From Daphnia pulex (Eukaryota > Arthropoda > Branchiopoda > Diplostraca > Daphniidae): a stretch of DNA of 64,000 nucleotides. The notes under the pieces are model-generated. The model was not told the origin of the DNA and made no database searches. It saw only the letters and a program-made list of their open reading frames with translations. The stretch spans positions 8,060,001-8,124,000 of the forward strand of contig NC_060025.1 in assembly GCF_021134715.1 (NCBI RefSeq), read 5' to 3'. Within the stretch, counting starts at the first letter, position 1. Each line of letters starts with the position of its first letter. This document shows, in pieces, positions 47,060-60,300 of this stretch. A program made the translations under genes and the position numbers.

Positions 47060-48280
47060 ATAAAAGCCGTTATTAAAAGTGGAAATTGATAAACATTTCA
47101 CGTTTTCCTCTTGGTGTAAATTCTGGCAAGGCTATTCAAGATTCATCGGCGTTTATGTTCGTTGTTTGATTAATCAGAGGGAACATTGAGGCATTGAGGC
47201 AATATCGACTACTGCGCTTACTTTTTTCGCTGAGCTGTCAGCTGTGTTAGTCTTTTTTTTATTATTATTATTTTTTTTTTGCTGAAATCTTGAAAGTCGT
47301 ATCTCGAATCTGAATTCTGATTATCATAATATTTCACAAATCTGAAGTATTTTGGTTTCGCAACGTCATACAAATAATTGATCGCATGTTCCATCTCCAT
47401 CATTCGTCATTTCGTCTGCTGTGGCGTGGTTTGGTCTGATCTGGTCTGTTAGCTTATGGTTTCTTACAACAACATTGGGAAGACTGAGTGATTTACGCTG
47501 AGTTGATAGTACTCAATTAATCATTTAAAAAATAAACATTTGTGTGTAGGTAATGTAGCAAGAAAGTAAAAAGTGATAAAATTGCAGTTTGAATAATATG
47601 GTTCAGACATGGACACATGAAGATCCTAAAGTTTAAATTTAACTAGGTAATATTTACCAGCCTTCACATTCAAATTATCCTCAATGCTTATAAATTTCTT
47701 ATGATTCTAATGATTCTAATGATCACATGGGAGGAAGAAAGAGCTTGTGGGATACAGGCTAAAGATGAAATACAAGATTGGTGTTGACGTCCAAAGCAAT
47801 CAGCAGTATATAATGTGATTCAAAAGAACTGATCGTAACATCATCCAAACCAAGTAATAAAATTATTATTGTAGTTAAATATTTCCCCCTGATTTCATGA
47901 AATATTTCTGTTTGCAGCCAAAGTTTTAACTAGACAGCTTTAGACAAGTTCGTCTTCATTGAAAGTCAAATCAAGCTTCCACAAATTGGAAATTGCAGCT
48001 CATAAACATTGTGTTGACTCCACCCAAGTTGTAAAACCAGAAAACAGAATCTCTCATTCTCATGCAGTGGCAATAGTTGAAGAAAAGTTCTCCGAAGATC
48101 TAAATGACACAGAACTTTACACTTGTAATTTCAAGTATCTGTTGGACTTCGGTAACCAAGTTTGAAAAGGATTGCAATAGGTTTGAATAAAGAAAATTCA
48201 AAACGTTTGAGAAAGAGTTGGAACACGAAAAATCCAATGGGTCATTACTGGAGTAGAGATCTCATTCATTGGTGCCTACC
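47060..48280. other. Spacer, no supported gene
   Basis: AT-rich sequence with T-tracts (47250-47280). The open stretch at 47959-48165 shows no motif or conservation with anything else in the window. Confidence 0.35.
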
Positions 48281-48289
48281 GTGACTTAT

Positions 48290-48950
48290 TGGTCTAGCTC
48301 CACGGCGGTAAAAGAAAATGCTGCTGATGTAAGACGTTGATAATGTTGCACTCATCCCCTGACGGCAGAAGAACAAGAGATCCAGGTCCTCTATTTAATG
48401 GCATCACGCATCACCCCATTGGTTTCACGTGACACGAGTCGACACAAATTGCTGGATTAGATTGACGACTCGTTTTTTAATTTAAAAAAAATGGACGACT
48501 ATGCAAGCGGACCTCAGGCGAGAGATTTTGAAAAAGGAATCCCGACTGCTAATCCAGACGAATCTTGATTTCAAATTTGATAACATTGCTGGACCGTCAT
48601 AAGCCTTCCATTAATCCCTGCTGAAAGATGAAACTTTTTTCTGGACCTACGTTAGAAGAATCTTTGCAGATCGATTGCTCCTCGCCCTTCTCTAGAATTC
48701 GCCCGAAAAAAACTGGCCGACTTTGACGAGTCTTTATACGCTCACGTGTTCACCCAAGAAGTGGATCGTTTAATCTGTCATCGCGTGATCGGCAGGCAGT
48801 GCTATTGCAGAAGATATTGCACGTGATGTGATCCCCGAATTTGTTTTCAAAGATGACGTGGAATCGGGTAATTCTCTGGTGGTTCCTGAGCGAAAATCGG
48901 ACGTTTGGCAGCCATCGTCGCTTCCACCCTAATTACAAGAACTCATCCTT
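48290..48950 (+). pseudogene. Decayed coding region, family unknown
   Basis: Plus-strand blocks in different frames look like former protein-coding sequence: FARKKLADFDESLYAHVFTQ at ~48700-48760, running on into EVDRLICHRVIG, then VIPEFVFKDDVESG around 48830-48870, each interrupted by stops or frame changes. GC content is higher than in the flanks. No intact frame or exon structure was found. Confidence 0.4.
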
Positions 48951-49596
48951 TTCGATTTTCTTGGTATGTCACAATTTAAAATTACGTGGTTGTTTCTCTT
49001 ATCTGAATTTATATTTTTAGAACTACAGGAGAAAAACTGAAGTTTGTCCGATCCACTTATCATAAGCAAAGTGCGAAATCATTCACACTCACATTTCCTA
49101 ATCTGAAATTAGAAACAAAACAAAACATTAATCAGGTTAGTAACTTAGTACTGCAACTACCCTTTGTACTTACTTTTACCATCGAATTTTAACGCCACTC
49201 TCATATGAGCCAATGATAAAACCCATAGGCAATAGGAAGATGCGGAGTGAAGGGCTTTCTTTCCCGTTCGGAGCAGAATATTTTTTGATAAACTTCCCCT
49301 GTATAAGATTTGAACTTGCCCCGTTGGCATGTGGTGGTTATCAATGCCACTGCTCAGTGATCTTACAAACGAATGCACATTACATGTTTGACACATGCAT
49401 ACGCTCTGTCACTGTGCCATCAAGTCCCACCAAGTCTCACACGCAAAGGCGTATGTATAGGAATACGGAATCATTCCATTGCTGCTCAGCTACAGAGAGA
49501 ATAATACCGTTTTTTTTACTATCCTAGTTTATCTATCTTCATTCCGATTCCCTCACTACGCTTCTACTCAACTGTCAACACCTTTCATTCGTATAG

Positions 49597-49662
49597 TTGA
49601 CCATTTGAATCACGATATAATAGACTAAGACTTTCCTATTATATCGTGATTTGAATGGTCAA
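49597..49662. repeat. 27-bp-arm hairpin
   Basis: Arms 49597-49623 and 49636-49662 pair at 25 of 27 positions around a 12-base loop. MITE-like or precursor-like structure. Confidence 0.75.
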
Positions 49663-51169
49663 ACAAAATCTATCAAAATTTGAAGCAGAAATACTACCAG
49701 AGGAACTAGTCCTTATCGGTTAATGAAAGTGGACAACAAGACGCTCTCAGTAGAGGAACTTGTGTTCCGTTTGTATTGTTAACTAGAAATGGTTGGTATG
49801 TGATTCGCACCTGCGTTGAACACTTGCATAGACGACTGCCTTTTTCATTCACTTGTTTGTTAGTCTTGAGATCCCGTGTCTTTTTTGTGTGAAAATGTAA
49901 CGATGAACTAAGTTTAATTTTCGCTTTATCTTTCTTTTTTTTTTGTTCGTTTAAATATCATAACAATTATCAAGGGCTCAACAAAACCTATTTTAATTTA
50001 CTTACCAGCTGGGTAGTATTTTAGGGCTTGTATTAGTATGACAAGTAAATTTAAAAAAAATGTTCGTATGCTCGTACTGCTAAAAATCTAAACTCATATT
50101 CTCCAGACCCCAGGTGGCACGAGTGTCTTCGTGAGTGGGACTAAATTCCGCCATTTGTTTCTCAGACACTGAGTGAAAATGTATTCCAAATGCATTACGG
50201 ATTTACGGGCGTCGTTCTTCATTTTCAGTCAAGAGATTATAAAGGTAATTCCAGTTTGAATGTCTAAATTTACTGAATGTTAAATTAAAGCAATTTTGTT
50301 TATCAATTTCCCTTCAATAATGATATGCATTGTTTAGGAAGGAGATCCCTTTACTTTACTATCGAAGAATTTGAGAACACGCAAAATCTGAACTTCATTG
50401 CTGTCTTTCGTGCTAATGATTTTGTTGCAACCAACTGGTGAAAGGTGTGATCAAGTTGAGCTGCAGCTGCTGCATCTATTTAGCTACCTACATTCATCAG
50501 TCTATAGTGTTATCCTGAAGTGTGGAAGCATAACCCAACTGCAATTGGACAAAGATTTATTGAAATGGTAATTTGATTGAGATTCTTGACTTGCTTATCT
50601 GATCTCTTTTACATCTGAAGTTCTATATCTTCATTGACATAAATTTTTCTTTTTTTTTTTCTCTGAGGAGTCTGTGGCAAGGTGTTTTCCAACTGTATGA
50701 TGCTGTTCAATATGCAGTGGTTTTTCAGCCATTTCCAGTTCAAGCTGTTGCATGCTGTCTGTGGTGCTGGTGTTATCCTGAAAATGTGTTGATTGTCAAT
50801 ATCTAAGTGTGTAATGCCTGTGGGACGTACCGAGATGATTGGACGCGACTGAAGAAGAGTTTATGATGTAGATGTAGACAAGTGCATATCTGGGCTCCCT
50901 TCTTTTCTGTGGCCCCGTTTCCCTAACTAACCACTAACCAACGCCCGCCGGTGGTCACTCACCCGCTGTGAAACCAGGAGGAGGGGAGGGCTCTGGTCGA
51001 ACGGGGACTTGGAAGGCGCATGATCCGATGAAAACTTTTGGAGGGTCATGAGTCTAACCCGGAAGCCTAGTATGACTACATCTCCCCGGAAAAACTTGCC
51101 TCGTACTTCTCTCTTCTTCTCGGTCCAGATACTATCTCTGGGGGCCGTAGACAAAACCTACAACAGCAT

Positions 51170-51344
51170 GCGCGAGTTTAAACAATGCATCCACTACCCA
51201 ATGAAACAAAAAGCCATGGTTAATTTTTTGTGGAAATCTCCGTCAGTAAAGTTACAAAGACTGACGCAGATTTCCGAAAAACTAAACCATCGCTTTTTGT
51301 CTCATTGCCGCAGCGGTGGTGGCGGGTTGCGTTTAAACTCGTGC
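51170..51344. repeat. Imperfect foldback, ~80-bp arms
   Basis: Left arm 51170-51247 and right arm 51260-51344 are imperfect inverted copies. The outer ends GCGCGAGTTTAAAC / GTTTAAACTCGTGC and inner ends GGAAATCTCCGTCAGT / ACTGACGCAGATTTCC pair well, the middle loosely. The loop is 12 bases. Confidence 0.65.
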
Positions 51345-54205
51345 AGTAGTAAACCGTCTTGAACCGGACGCTCTGTTTATTGAAATTTTTGTATATATAA
51401 TAAAAAAATAATAAATAACAGCTTAATGTATTAAATGTTTTATTTATTACAGACATCATATTGTTAGGGTTTAACATTGGTTTATGTGGTTCAGGGTATA
51501 AATTTGAGGGTTGGTAGGTGCATGTTTATGGGGTCTGAAGAATTGGAAGGTATAAGTTTGTGGGGTTTGGAGATTAATTGGTGTGGATATGTTGGTAGGG
51601 TTATAAATTAACTGTTTTTTATCCAAACTTGAATTACCCCTCCCTCAAACATCCTCCACTTTCCTTTCCCAATCCCGAAAACATGTTTATTATTTGTTTG
51701 ACATAAACATCCCATATTTGTTTTTGTTGCTTCTTAACAACGGGAACAGATTAGACACAATGACAATTTAACAATATAATGATGCAATTCTGGTAACACA
51801 ACACGACCACCAAGGAACGACCAGTTGAACTTGATGCAGAAAGATCTTTCACCAGACAACATAGGCTGCAACAACGTGCCACATCGGACTGCAAGTCTGC
51901 AACTACACGAACATAAACGCTAAACCTACAACCAAAATTAAATGAATTAATCTTCAGCATCAATGGAAATGCTGTCAATGAAAAGACAGATAAATGTCAC
52001 TTTATGGTATTTACAAGAGTCAAGCCTAATCATAATTTTACCAAAAAGAAAATTGTACATGTCAAATTCAACAGACCGGCTGAAAAAATCCATGTGTGAA
52101 TTTGACTGGAACGAAGAAGAAGGTGAAGCTAAGACTTAAACTAGCTGTAAATCTACAGACATATAATGCAAATTGAACAAAATACTGCCTGCAACTTCCA
52201 TAACAAGACACCAGCAACAAGGAACAGCCACAGGTTAACTTGATGCACAACAATCTTTCACCAGCCAAGTGGGTAAACAAACAAAGAACCTTGTTGACCG
52301 TGTTGGTGGTGTTGGCCTTTTCCTGATCCTTGGATGGGCAACAAAATGGTTCTCCCTTCGGTCTATAAAATGAAAAAAACTAAAGCAAAATTTAAATTAG
52401 AAATAAAAATAATTAAACCTGTTGCACACAAAATTATGAATTCTCTTTCTCGTCAGCAACAAAGAATTGGATCTGGCGAAGGCATCAATATCTTGAAGAT
52501 TTACAACTTGAAATGGAAAAGTTAACGTGAACATTATTGTCTTAAAGAACACAGTAATTCAAAATATTTTTGGTAAAATAACTAACCTGCAATAGACTTG
52601 ATTTTTCTTCAGAAGACATATTAGGTTGTGACTTGTGAGCTGCATTATTGGATTAGACCATTTCATTTCTATTGTCACAACTCATGAGCACCTATAGTTG
52701 GCAAGGTACATGAAAATTTCAGCTGAAATTATCTGAAAACATTTAGTCAAGAATGCAGTAAGAATTATTAGCTAAAGATTGTTTTATCTATTAGTCTATT
52801 ACTTAAAAGCAGTTAACTTGTTATCCGATCTCCGTTGTTAAACTTTTTAAGTAACTTATGAAAGTTACGAGTACGACGTGTAATGTCATGTCTGTCTGTG
52901 ACTGACTGTGCAACCAACTTAAGATTCAAAACTGATTACTAGATGTCGCCAGTGTCGCCGATGTTATTCTTTCATGGTGAAAAGAGGCGAAATGAGCAAA
53001 ACAAATTGTTGTTAATATATACTTATTCCTGTGATTTCAAATACCAAATTTAACTTCGTATCATATGTAGGTTTATCTGTACCTGATTTCCTTATTTTTA
53101 TACTACCAACTTATTTCTTCAAATTTTAGATGCACACTGTCAGTCAATCCAACACGTTGACTTGGTGCTCAGTCAATTTCCATCCATTAGATCCTCATGT
53201 TGTCAAAAGCCTAAAACTCATGTGTGAAGCTCACATATCGTGGAATACAAATGTGTGGAGACAAGGTATTCCCATTACTGCTACCACACCAACCACACCA
53301 CGTCAAATGCCTTACTAAATTAAAATCACCACACAACTGTAATACTTCATGACAATTTCTTTAGCATCAGGAAATTTACCTCAACCTAAGGAGTAAGGCT
53401 GTTAGTTGCTGTGATTTCCATTTTTGCGGTTTTTTATCATGAAAACTTCAGCGTGCTTCTTAGTATAGGTAAAGATTGAAATGCTTTATTAACTGTTATA
53501 TTTTCAATTCATTAATGCAATACATTTTTTTTTACAGAGCATGTTATAGATCCTTAAGCCAATGCTGACCTTTGTCCATGAAGGAAGAGGGACATCCAGC
53601 AACGTTCTGCTCCATCCTTATCTTCCCGACGTACGCTCATCTAGCTTCACAGCTTTTGCTGCTACAACTTGTCTTATTTCACTGACGAGTTGGAACACTT
53701 CAGTGGTCGCTTCCGTGCCGCTGTTACACACCTGCAGTCACTCACCACGGGATTATGCCCAGGTATCCGACAATTTACTTATTTTCGTAGATTATCTATT
53801 CTAGTAGTATACTTACTTGTGTGTGTAATAATTCCGAAATCAGGCCCAACTTGCGCGCAAACGTATTGTTACTTAGACGTTTTTTTTCTAACGCTAGATG
53901 ACTTTTCGATAAATGTCAGCTGTTAAAACAGTCAGTTTCAGTTACTCTAAAATCTCTTTAACCATGTATCGGCAGCTGTTGTATGGAAATTTTTTAGTGA
54001 AAACTGACGATGACTATTCCACCAACAAAGTTCACTTGTTAGATTTTTAAATAATGTGTTTTTTTTCTACTTCCGGTTTTCTGATTTCAGTCAGTAGTTC
54101 AGTAAATTTTCATTCCACGCACAAAAGAACCACAAATTCGTGATCCTCGTCAAATTTGTGGTAAAGTTCATGTTTTTTTTTGTACGTTTTCGTACTTCCG
54201 GTTTT

Positions 54206-54241
54206 GAGAATTTTCCTGAACTATAGTTCAGGAAAATTCTC
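54206..54241. repeat. Perfect 36-bp palindrome
   Basis: Two perfectly complementary 18-bp halves with no spacer, centred between 54223 and 54224 (half: GAGAATTTTCCTGAACTA). Confidence 0.9.
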
Positions 54242-54677
54242 GATTTCGGCCAAATTTTGGATTTCGTTTAAATCACATCTAATCGACCCCAAATTTCATG
54301 GGGATCACGAATATGTGGTTTATTTTGACGACAGCTCAATTGTTGAGGCGCTGTGGTTACTTCCGGTATACTTCCGGAAAATTTTCAAAAAACTAGCAAG
54401 TGAGCTTTGTTCCGTTTACTATTCTCAATATTGCAAGCTTGATTTTATGTTTAAAAAATTGCATCTTTAAATCTTTGAGCTGAAAAACCTGATTATTGTT
54501 TCTATCTGTATTATATAACTTTTATTGGCATTTCACTGAATAACAACTGTTTTGTCTTTATTCAGGTAATGCAGAGGAGACGTCGAGAAGATGGACACTA
54601 AAACATCTCCGTTATCTCCAAAATGTCAGCGCGGATCATCATTTGTTGTTGGTAATATTTGTGTTTGTGTTAGTTAA

Positions 54678-54882
54678 CCCGTTGTCTGCCACGCCTTTGT
54701 TCTCCCCCATCTCCTTAGCACGGGCCTCCTAGAGGCCTCCTTGAGACGTGCATTCCATCTTATCCTGTGTCAGCCCGGACTTGTCAGCAATGGCAAGTCC
54801 CACCTTGGCCATGGATCCTTCAGACATGGCGCGTAGAGAGTAGAGAACAACCTACGGGTTGTATGGCGTGGCAGCCAACGGG
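54678..54882. mobile_element. piggyBac-type MITE, 205 bp, TTAA target duplication
   Basis: Terminal inverted repeats CCCGTTGTCTGCCACGC and, inverted, GCGTGGCAGCCAACGGG, with one mismatch, flanked on both sides by TTAA (54674-54677 and 54883-54886). TIRs starting CCC next to TTAA are the hallmark of piggyBac transposons. No coding capacity, so non-autonomous. Confidence 0.85.
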
Positions 54883-56429
54883 TTAACTTAAGTGTATGTA
54901 TGTATGTGTGTTATTGTAAAAAGTGGTGGAATTGTGGGTGGAGGTGGGACAATAAAGCAATTCCTTTTAACTTTCTTGTTTGCTGTGTCTTAAAACTTAT
55001 AATAAAGTCATATTCAGCACTTCACTTTTATATTTATTTCAATGAGGTTTTACATAAGTTATAGGCAGTGACTGATCATCTCCAGACTCTTTAAATAAAC
55101 TTCTATGAGGAACCAACAGTATCTGCAACTCCTATGGCACAGCAATTTCAGGAGAACACCAGCACAGCTACTTCAGTTCTTTTTCTTCAATCGTGTATCA
55201 GCTGCATAATCACATCTCTCAACTGGAAATAGGCTGCAAAACCACTGCACATTGAACAGCATAGTTTCACCAAGTCCTATGGGGGGAAAAGGAATATTAT
55301 ATTCCATGATCAAACTAACATGCAAAAGAAATCATGTAAAACAAATGACAGACATTTTCCCAAGATTCCATTGGCAAATGAAATTTTAAATGAAGATTAA
55401 ATCCCAGGAAAAGAGAATTCTGTACACCTAATTCTTTAGTGTTAGAAAAAGTTTGCAATACAGAGTGGAAATTTTTGTTCTAATTTGATCAGAAGAAAGT
55501 TGTTAACTCAAAGGATTGCTATCTGATATCATTCACGGAAACTATTAATTGGAAGCAAGAAATAGCACCACTTATTGTCTACATCAATCAGATTTACTTG
55601 TCAGTTGAATATTTAAAAAAAAAAAAGACACAAGACTTCCCAAGTTACAATCAATAAATTAAATCAACTTACCATTTCAAAAAGTCTTCCTGCAATGACA
55701 CTTCAGGATAACACCAGCTCGAAAAACTGCATGCAGCAGCTGCAGCTCAACTTGACTTTATCACGCCTTTAACCAGCTGGCTGCAAAAAAACCACTGAAT
55801 GATGCCAGCCATGGAGCTCAGAATTTGTTGAGTTCTCACATTCTGCAACAGTTAAGCAACGGGATCTCCAACCTGAACACCAACTAATAAAATCTATAGC
55901 ATCATTGCAGGGAAATTGATCAACAAAATTACTCTACTACCTCTGTATTGTTTCTGCGTGAGATGAGACGTACTTCCGTACAGCTAACAACGGACGACGT
56001 TTTGGCAAAATGGAAAGCAGATTTTTTCAGCCCACGTGATCGAATGTTCCCCACCAAGGCACCAACCAAGTGGAAATTATATGCTAGACTGTAAATTCAG
56101 ACAGCAACATCTAGGATTAATTACATTTTACATTTAAGAAATCCAAACTAGAATTTACCCATTAAATTTCAATGCTGAAAATGTAGATCGACACCGCAAT
56201 TCCGTAACGAATTTGGGATACCTTTTCACTTGGCGTTTCGGAACAAAATGGCGAAAATTTCGTCCTCTCCAGGACACTCGCGTCATCTGGCGGCTGAGGG
56301 ACAACTTGATTTTAGCCACCTACTGACGGAGCCAAAAGATTCCTCCACCATTACCACGTTTGACTCTGACTGTACGGAAAGGAATCAAGGATGGATGGAT
56401 CGGATGGATTGTCGGACATTTAAAATTCA

Positions 56430-56614
56430 ATGGAGTTCTATTGTCGCGTAGTGGAGTTCTACTGTCGGGCACTGGAGTTCTATTGTCGGTATTTTTTTAC
56501 AATATTTAAATAATGAGTTCTTATGTCTTTGGAGTTCTACTGTCGCACACAAAGAAATTTTTTGAAATTATTTAAAATATTGGAGTTCTATTGTCGGTGG
56601 AGTTCTACTGTCGC
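56430..56614 (+). repeat. Cluster of six alternating 16-mers
   Basis: TGGAGTTCTATTGTCG and TGGAGTTCTACTGTCG alternate strictly (T, C, T, C, T, C) at about 56431, 56453, 56472, 56540, 56580 and 56597, with a degenerate copy near 56514. Spacing is irregular. Confidence 0.8.
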
Positions 56615-56639
56615 AACCCTAAAGAAGCTGTCTGAGTGT

Positions 56640-57329
56640 TTGAATCAAATAACGGAATTGTTGCAGAGTGCACGGGAGGCTGCAGCCACGAATTTCGTAA
56701 CTGAATCAAATGGTCCGTCGATAAGATTTCTACACAAAATTGTATTGATCGTACAAAAAGCAAACGGTGAGAAATTGTGTTCGTTCAAAAGCAAACGAAT
56801 GATACACACACAGCAGTGACTTGACAAATTTCAATATTATATAACATAGCACTTGATAAACACCATCAGATGCAAATTCCATCTCAAGGAGCCAAAAAAT
56901 AATAATAATAATAATAAACGAAAATAGCCAAATGGTCGGGGTAAATCGCTCTAGCGCGGATTTCATAATAACTGTACAAATTGTCGATTATCCTGTCCAT
57001 TCCGCACACTCACTCAAACACAAAATAGATGGGCAAAACACAAACATTGGGCATCAGAATATGCGTCAAGAGTATTAAACACACACACAAAGAGAAATGA
57101 TTTTTCTTTTCAAAAAAACGATCCATTGATTACAAAAAGCGACCGACTTACACACATACACACACCTGAAAAGAGCACCATGAAAGCAGATACGTTGTTG
57201 TTGGATAGTCATCTGTTTTTTCTTATTTTTTTCAAGATGGTCACGTCAAGTCACGACCGTCGACTAGAAGATCTTTCCGTATTTACACACACAGCCCCCT
57301 ACATCCGGAGAGGTGGTTCAATTGATTTT
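56640..57329. other. 3' flank of the CLCA gene, no gene
   Basis: Contains an (AAT)n microsatellite at 56898-56917 and CA-rich tracts (57005-57170). It probably includes the 3' UTR of the CLCA-family gene. Confidence 0.4.
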
Positions 57330-60300
57330 TTAGACTTGAGTGACGTTGCGCTTTTTGCGTTCGGAGGCCAACGACGTGAAGGATCCGTGGAGCGGCAGGT
57401 GGGACAAGAGTCGACCCGTCCCGTTGACGGAAGTCGGTTTGGGGAACGTCGGCGGACGTGATTTCGTGTTGTTGTTGTGAGCGGCCGCTGTTGTTGTCGG
57501 ATAGTAGCCGCCGTCCTGATCCACCGAGGACGATCCTTCGTAGTCGACCGAGTACGGCCGGTAATCGGCCGACGGTGGCGTGGCCGAGGCCGACGATTGG
57601 GTGTAGATGTTCTGCTGGTCGGGATGGATCATTCCGCCGTAGATGGCGCTGCCGGAATTCAAGTGGTAGCTGCCGCTGATGAAAGCCGAGTCGTTGGGCG
57701 CCGTGAAATGATCCGAGGGCTCGTTCTGGCCGCAGGGGCTGTGACGGCGCTCGTGCTCCTGAAGGAGCTGGGAAGCGCTCCAGTGGACCGGAACGGTGCG
57801 TCCGTCGTAGATGGTGACGGCCCCCGATTGGTATTGGCTGAGAATCTCCTTGTTCTGGTCGACGGAAGCCAAGTCGATGGTCGAGACGCTCTTGTTCTCC
57901 GGCGCCGGATACAAGGCGCTGCTGACCGTCGTGGGGACGTAGGCGAATTTGGGCGGCCCGGATTTACTGTTCTGCTCCTTGTCCTTGCGTCTCTTGGCCG
58001 CGATGACAAAGTAAACGGCCAGGACGAGGATTAGCAAAGCCACGCAGATGCCGGCCACAATGGCCGCCCAGTGGACAGTGCTGAGACCGCCGCCGGCGAA
58101 CCACTGAGGCGGAACGTCATTGACAGACAAGGAAGTGGCCGGCCAGACGGGCGCTGGCGTCGTGGTGGTGGTAGGTGGACTGGGCATCCACAGTTGAACC
58201 AAATTGGAGACTCGGCCTCGATTGCCACGTCTGTCGACGGCCCGGATGGCGGCGTAGAACCAGCGATCGTAACGGTCGAAATCCATCAGAGTCAAATCCA
58301 TCGGGTCGCCACTGAGACGCGGAGTCGGGGCCGGCAGAGCTTCGGCTTGCTGGAACGTCGACGGCACTTTGAGCCAAGTTTTGTTTGAGGCCAATCGCAG
58401 TTCGTACGTGTAAGCTGCAATGAATCAGAAATAAATTTAATTTAATTGAATTCAAGTTAAATTGAAAAGGGGGAAATGTTTTACCTGTGCCAATGTCGAA
58501 ATCGTCGCCGACGGCGGTCCACTGGAAAGTGACTCGCTGAGTTGTCGGTTCGACATGAACGCGCAGATCGGTGACTCGAGACGGTGGAAGGATGTCCAAA
58601 GCTTCCGGCTCTTGTCCAAAAGTCGTCGAGTTGGCTGTCGAGGATGGAGAGCTGACAAATTGGCTACTTCCGGCGCTGATAACTTCACCCGGAACCAGTC
58701 GACTGAAGGCTCCAGTCAATTCACGGCGTTCCAGTGGCACTCGAATCACGCTTCCGCAGCATTCAACCGAATCTATTGACGTGGGAAAATTCAAGTTTTA
58801 GAAACTGATTCAATTTTAATCAAATTAAATCTAATTCAAAAATTACCAATTTGTTTGGAGGTCGGAGATGTGCGGATCGTGTAGGCCCTTCCGTCCATGG
58901 CATCGACGGACAGTGTGATGGAATAGGTTCCAGTGCCTCTAAAGTATTTACCGAAATAACGAGAGTAAACTCCATCGCCTCGAGTGATATCCGGATCTGA
59001 ATAAAAATCCAGAATGTCGTTTCAATTAAAAAAAACTGTCGAAAATGAAATATGTTTAGTGATTAATTAATACCTGCGTTGCCGTTGTCAAACAGGTCCA
59101 GGACCAGTGTGTTGTTGCTGGAGGAATCTTGATTGGCTGGCGTTCCGGTAAATTGAATAATGGCCCGAACTCTGGCGTCCAAAACTGGCAATTCACCAGA
59201 TTTCACCTGTTAAAATCAAATAAAACAAAATGTTGTTGATTCGATTGTCCTGGACTATCAAATAATTTTGTTTTATTTCATTACCGTTGCCAATAGAATG
59301 AAGGGGGCATCGCCGACGGCCGGAGGAACAATGCGAAGTTTGGCCGTCAAAGGTCCCCGCTGTTGTTGCAGAGATGCGGATGTTGTCGACCGGGCCTTCA
59401 GTTTGGACGTGACTTTCACGAAATGCGATTGGTGACTCTGCGATCGCCTGTCGAACGAATAGCGCCAAACTCCAGACTGGGCAGAAAAAAAAAATGAAAT
59501 GTTGAAAGAATAAAGACATTGTTGTTGTTGTTGTTGTTGTAAAATAAAATAAACCGTGAACAATAAAAGTCCAGGGGGAAAAAAAGAGGAAAATTTTGAT
59601 TACCTTCTCGATAGGTTCAAGTGGCGTGACGTAAAGGCTGGCCATGGCCGTTTCAGAGATGCCGCGGTGCTCGACGCCGTCAGGGGAGACGAGTCGGATG
59701 TCTCCGACGTGCGTGTTGAAGTCGCGGGAATAAAAGTAGACGGCCATGACGGTGTCCCGGCCCAGGGAAGGGTCCATGTAAAAAGTTCCGTTGACCCAGC
59801 CGCTGGCCGACTCACTGCCAAATTCTTGCTCGTGCACCTGTAACAACAACAACAACAACAACATTAGAAAAAAGATGAAATAAAATTATACATGTAGTCA
59901 ATAATAACGCGTATAGCTCTCAATCAAACATTGCCTGCACACACATAGTCCAAATAATTTCAGAATAAAATAATTCTTATTGACTTTTGATCCGCTGGAT
60001 CGACGTTGGTAATTATCGACCGTGTTTCAAAAGTTGTTGATGTTGGCGGCGCACGCCCTTCTAACGAGAGGATCGCGTGTACTTGATGTGGGGGGAAATA
60101 AACAAAACCGAATAAAAATAAAAAAAGATAAAATCTAAATCATTTCGGAAAAAAAAATTTGAAAAAATGAAAACTACGCCAGTTCTATCGATTGCGAAAC
60201 CGGAAGTGAACATGGTAGCAGCTCTATTACAAGAAAAATAATTGAATAACATCTCTATTAGATATTTTAGAGAAGGGGGGGACTGGATTGTTCGTGGTAT

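Larger units (their letters stand above)
50430..55810. repeat. Dispersed repeat family (several copies, both orientations)
   Basis: Related blocks share TGGTGTTATCCTGAA, AGTTGAGCTGCAGCTGCTGC and TGCAGTGGTTTT. Copies or parts are at 50450-50545 (+), 50690-50795 (+), 55125-55275 (-) and 55680-55800 (-). A second motif set (AACTTGATGCA, AAGATCTTTCACCAG) recurs at 51800-51860 and 52230-52265. Ends and family were not defined. Confidence 0.5.

Noticed and set aside
53130-54470. Several plus-strand open frames between 53 and 54.5 kb
   Set aside because: AT-rich, no domain, no convincing splice partners, and one spans the perfect palindrome.
57458-58801. Plus-strand open frames across the CLCA 3' exons
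   Set aside because: They overlap GC-rich coding exons of the minus-strand gene and have no independent features.
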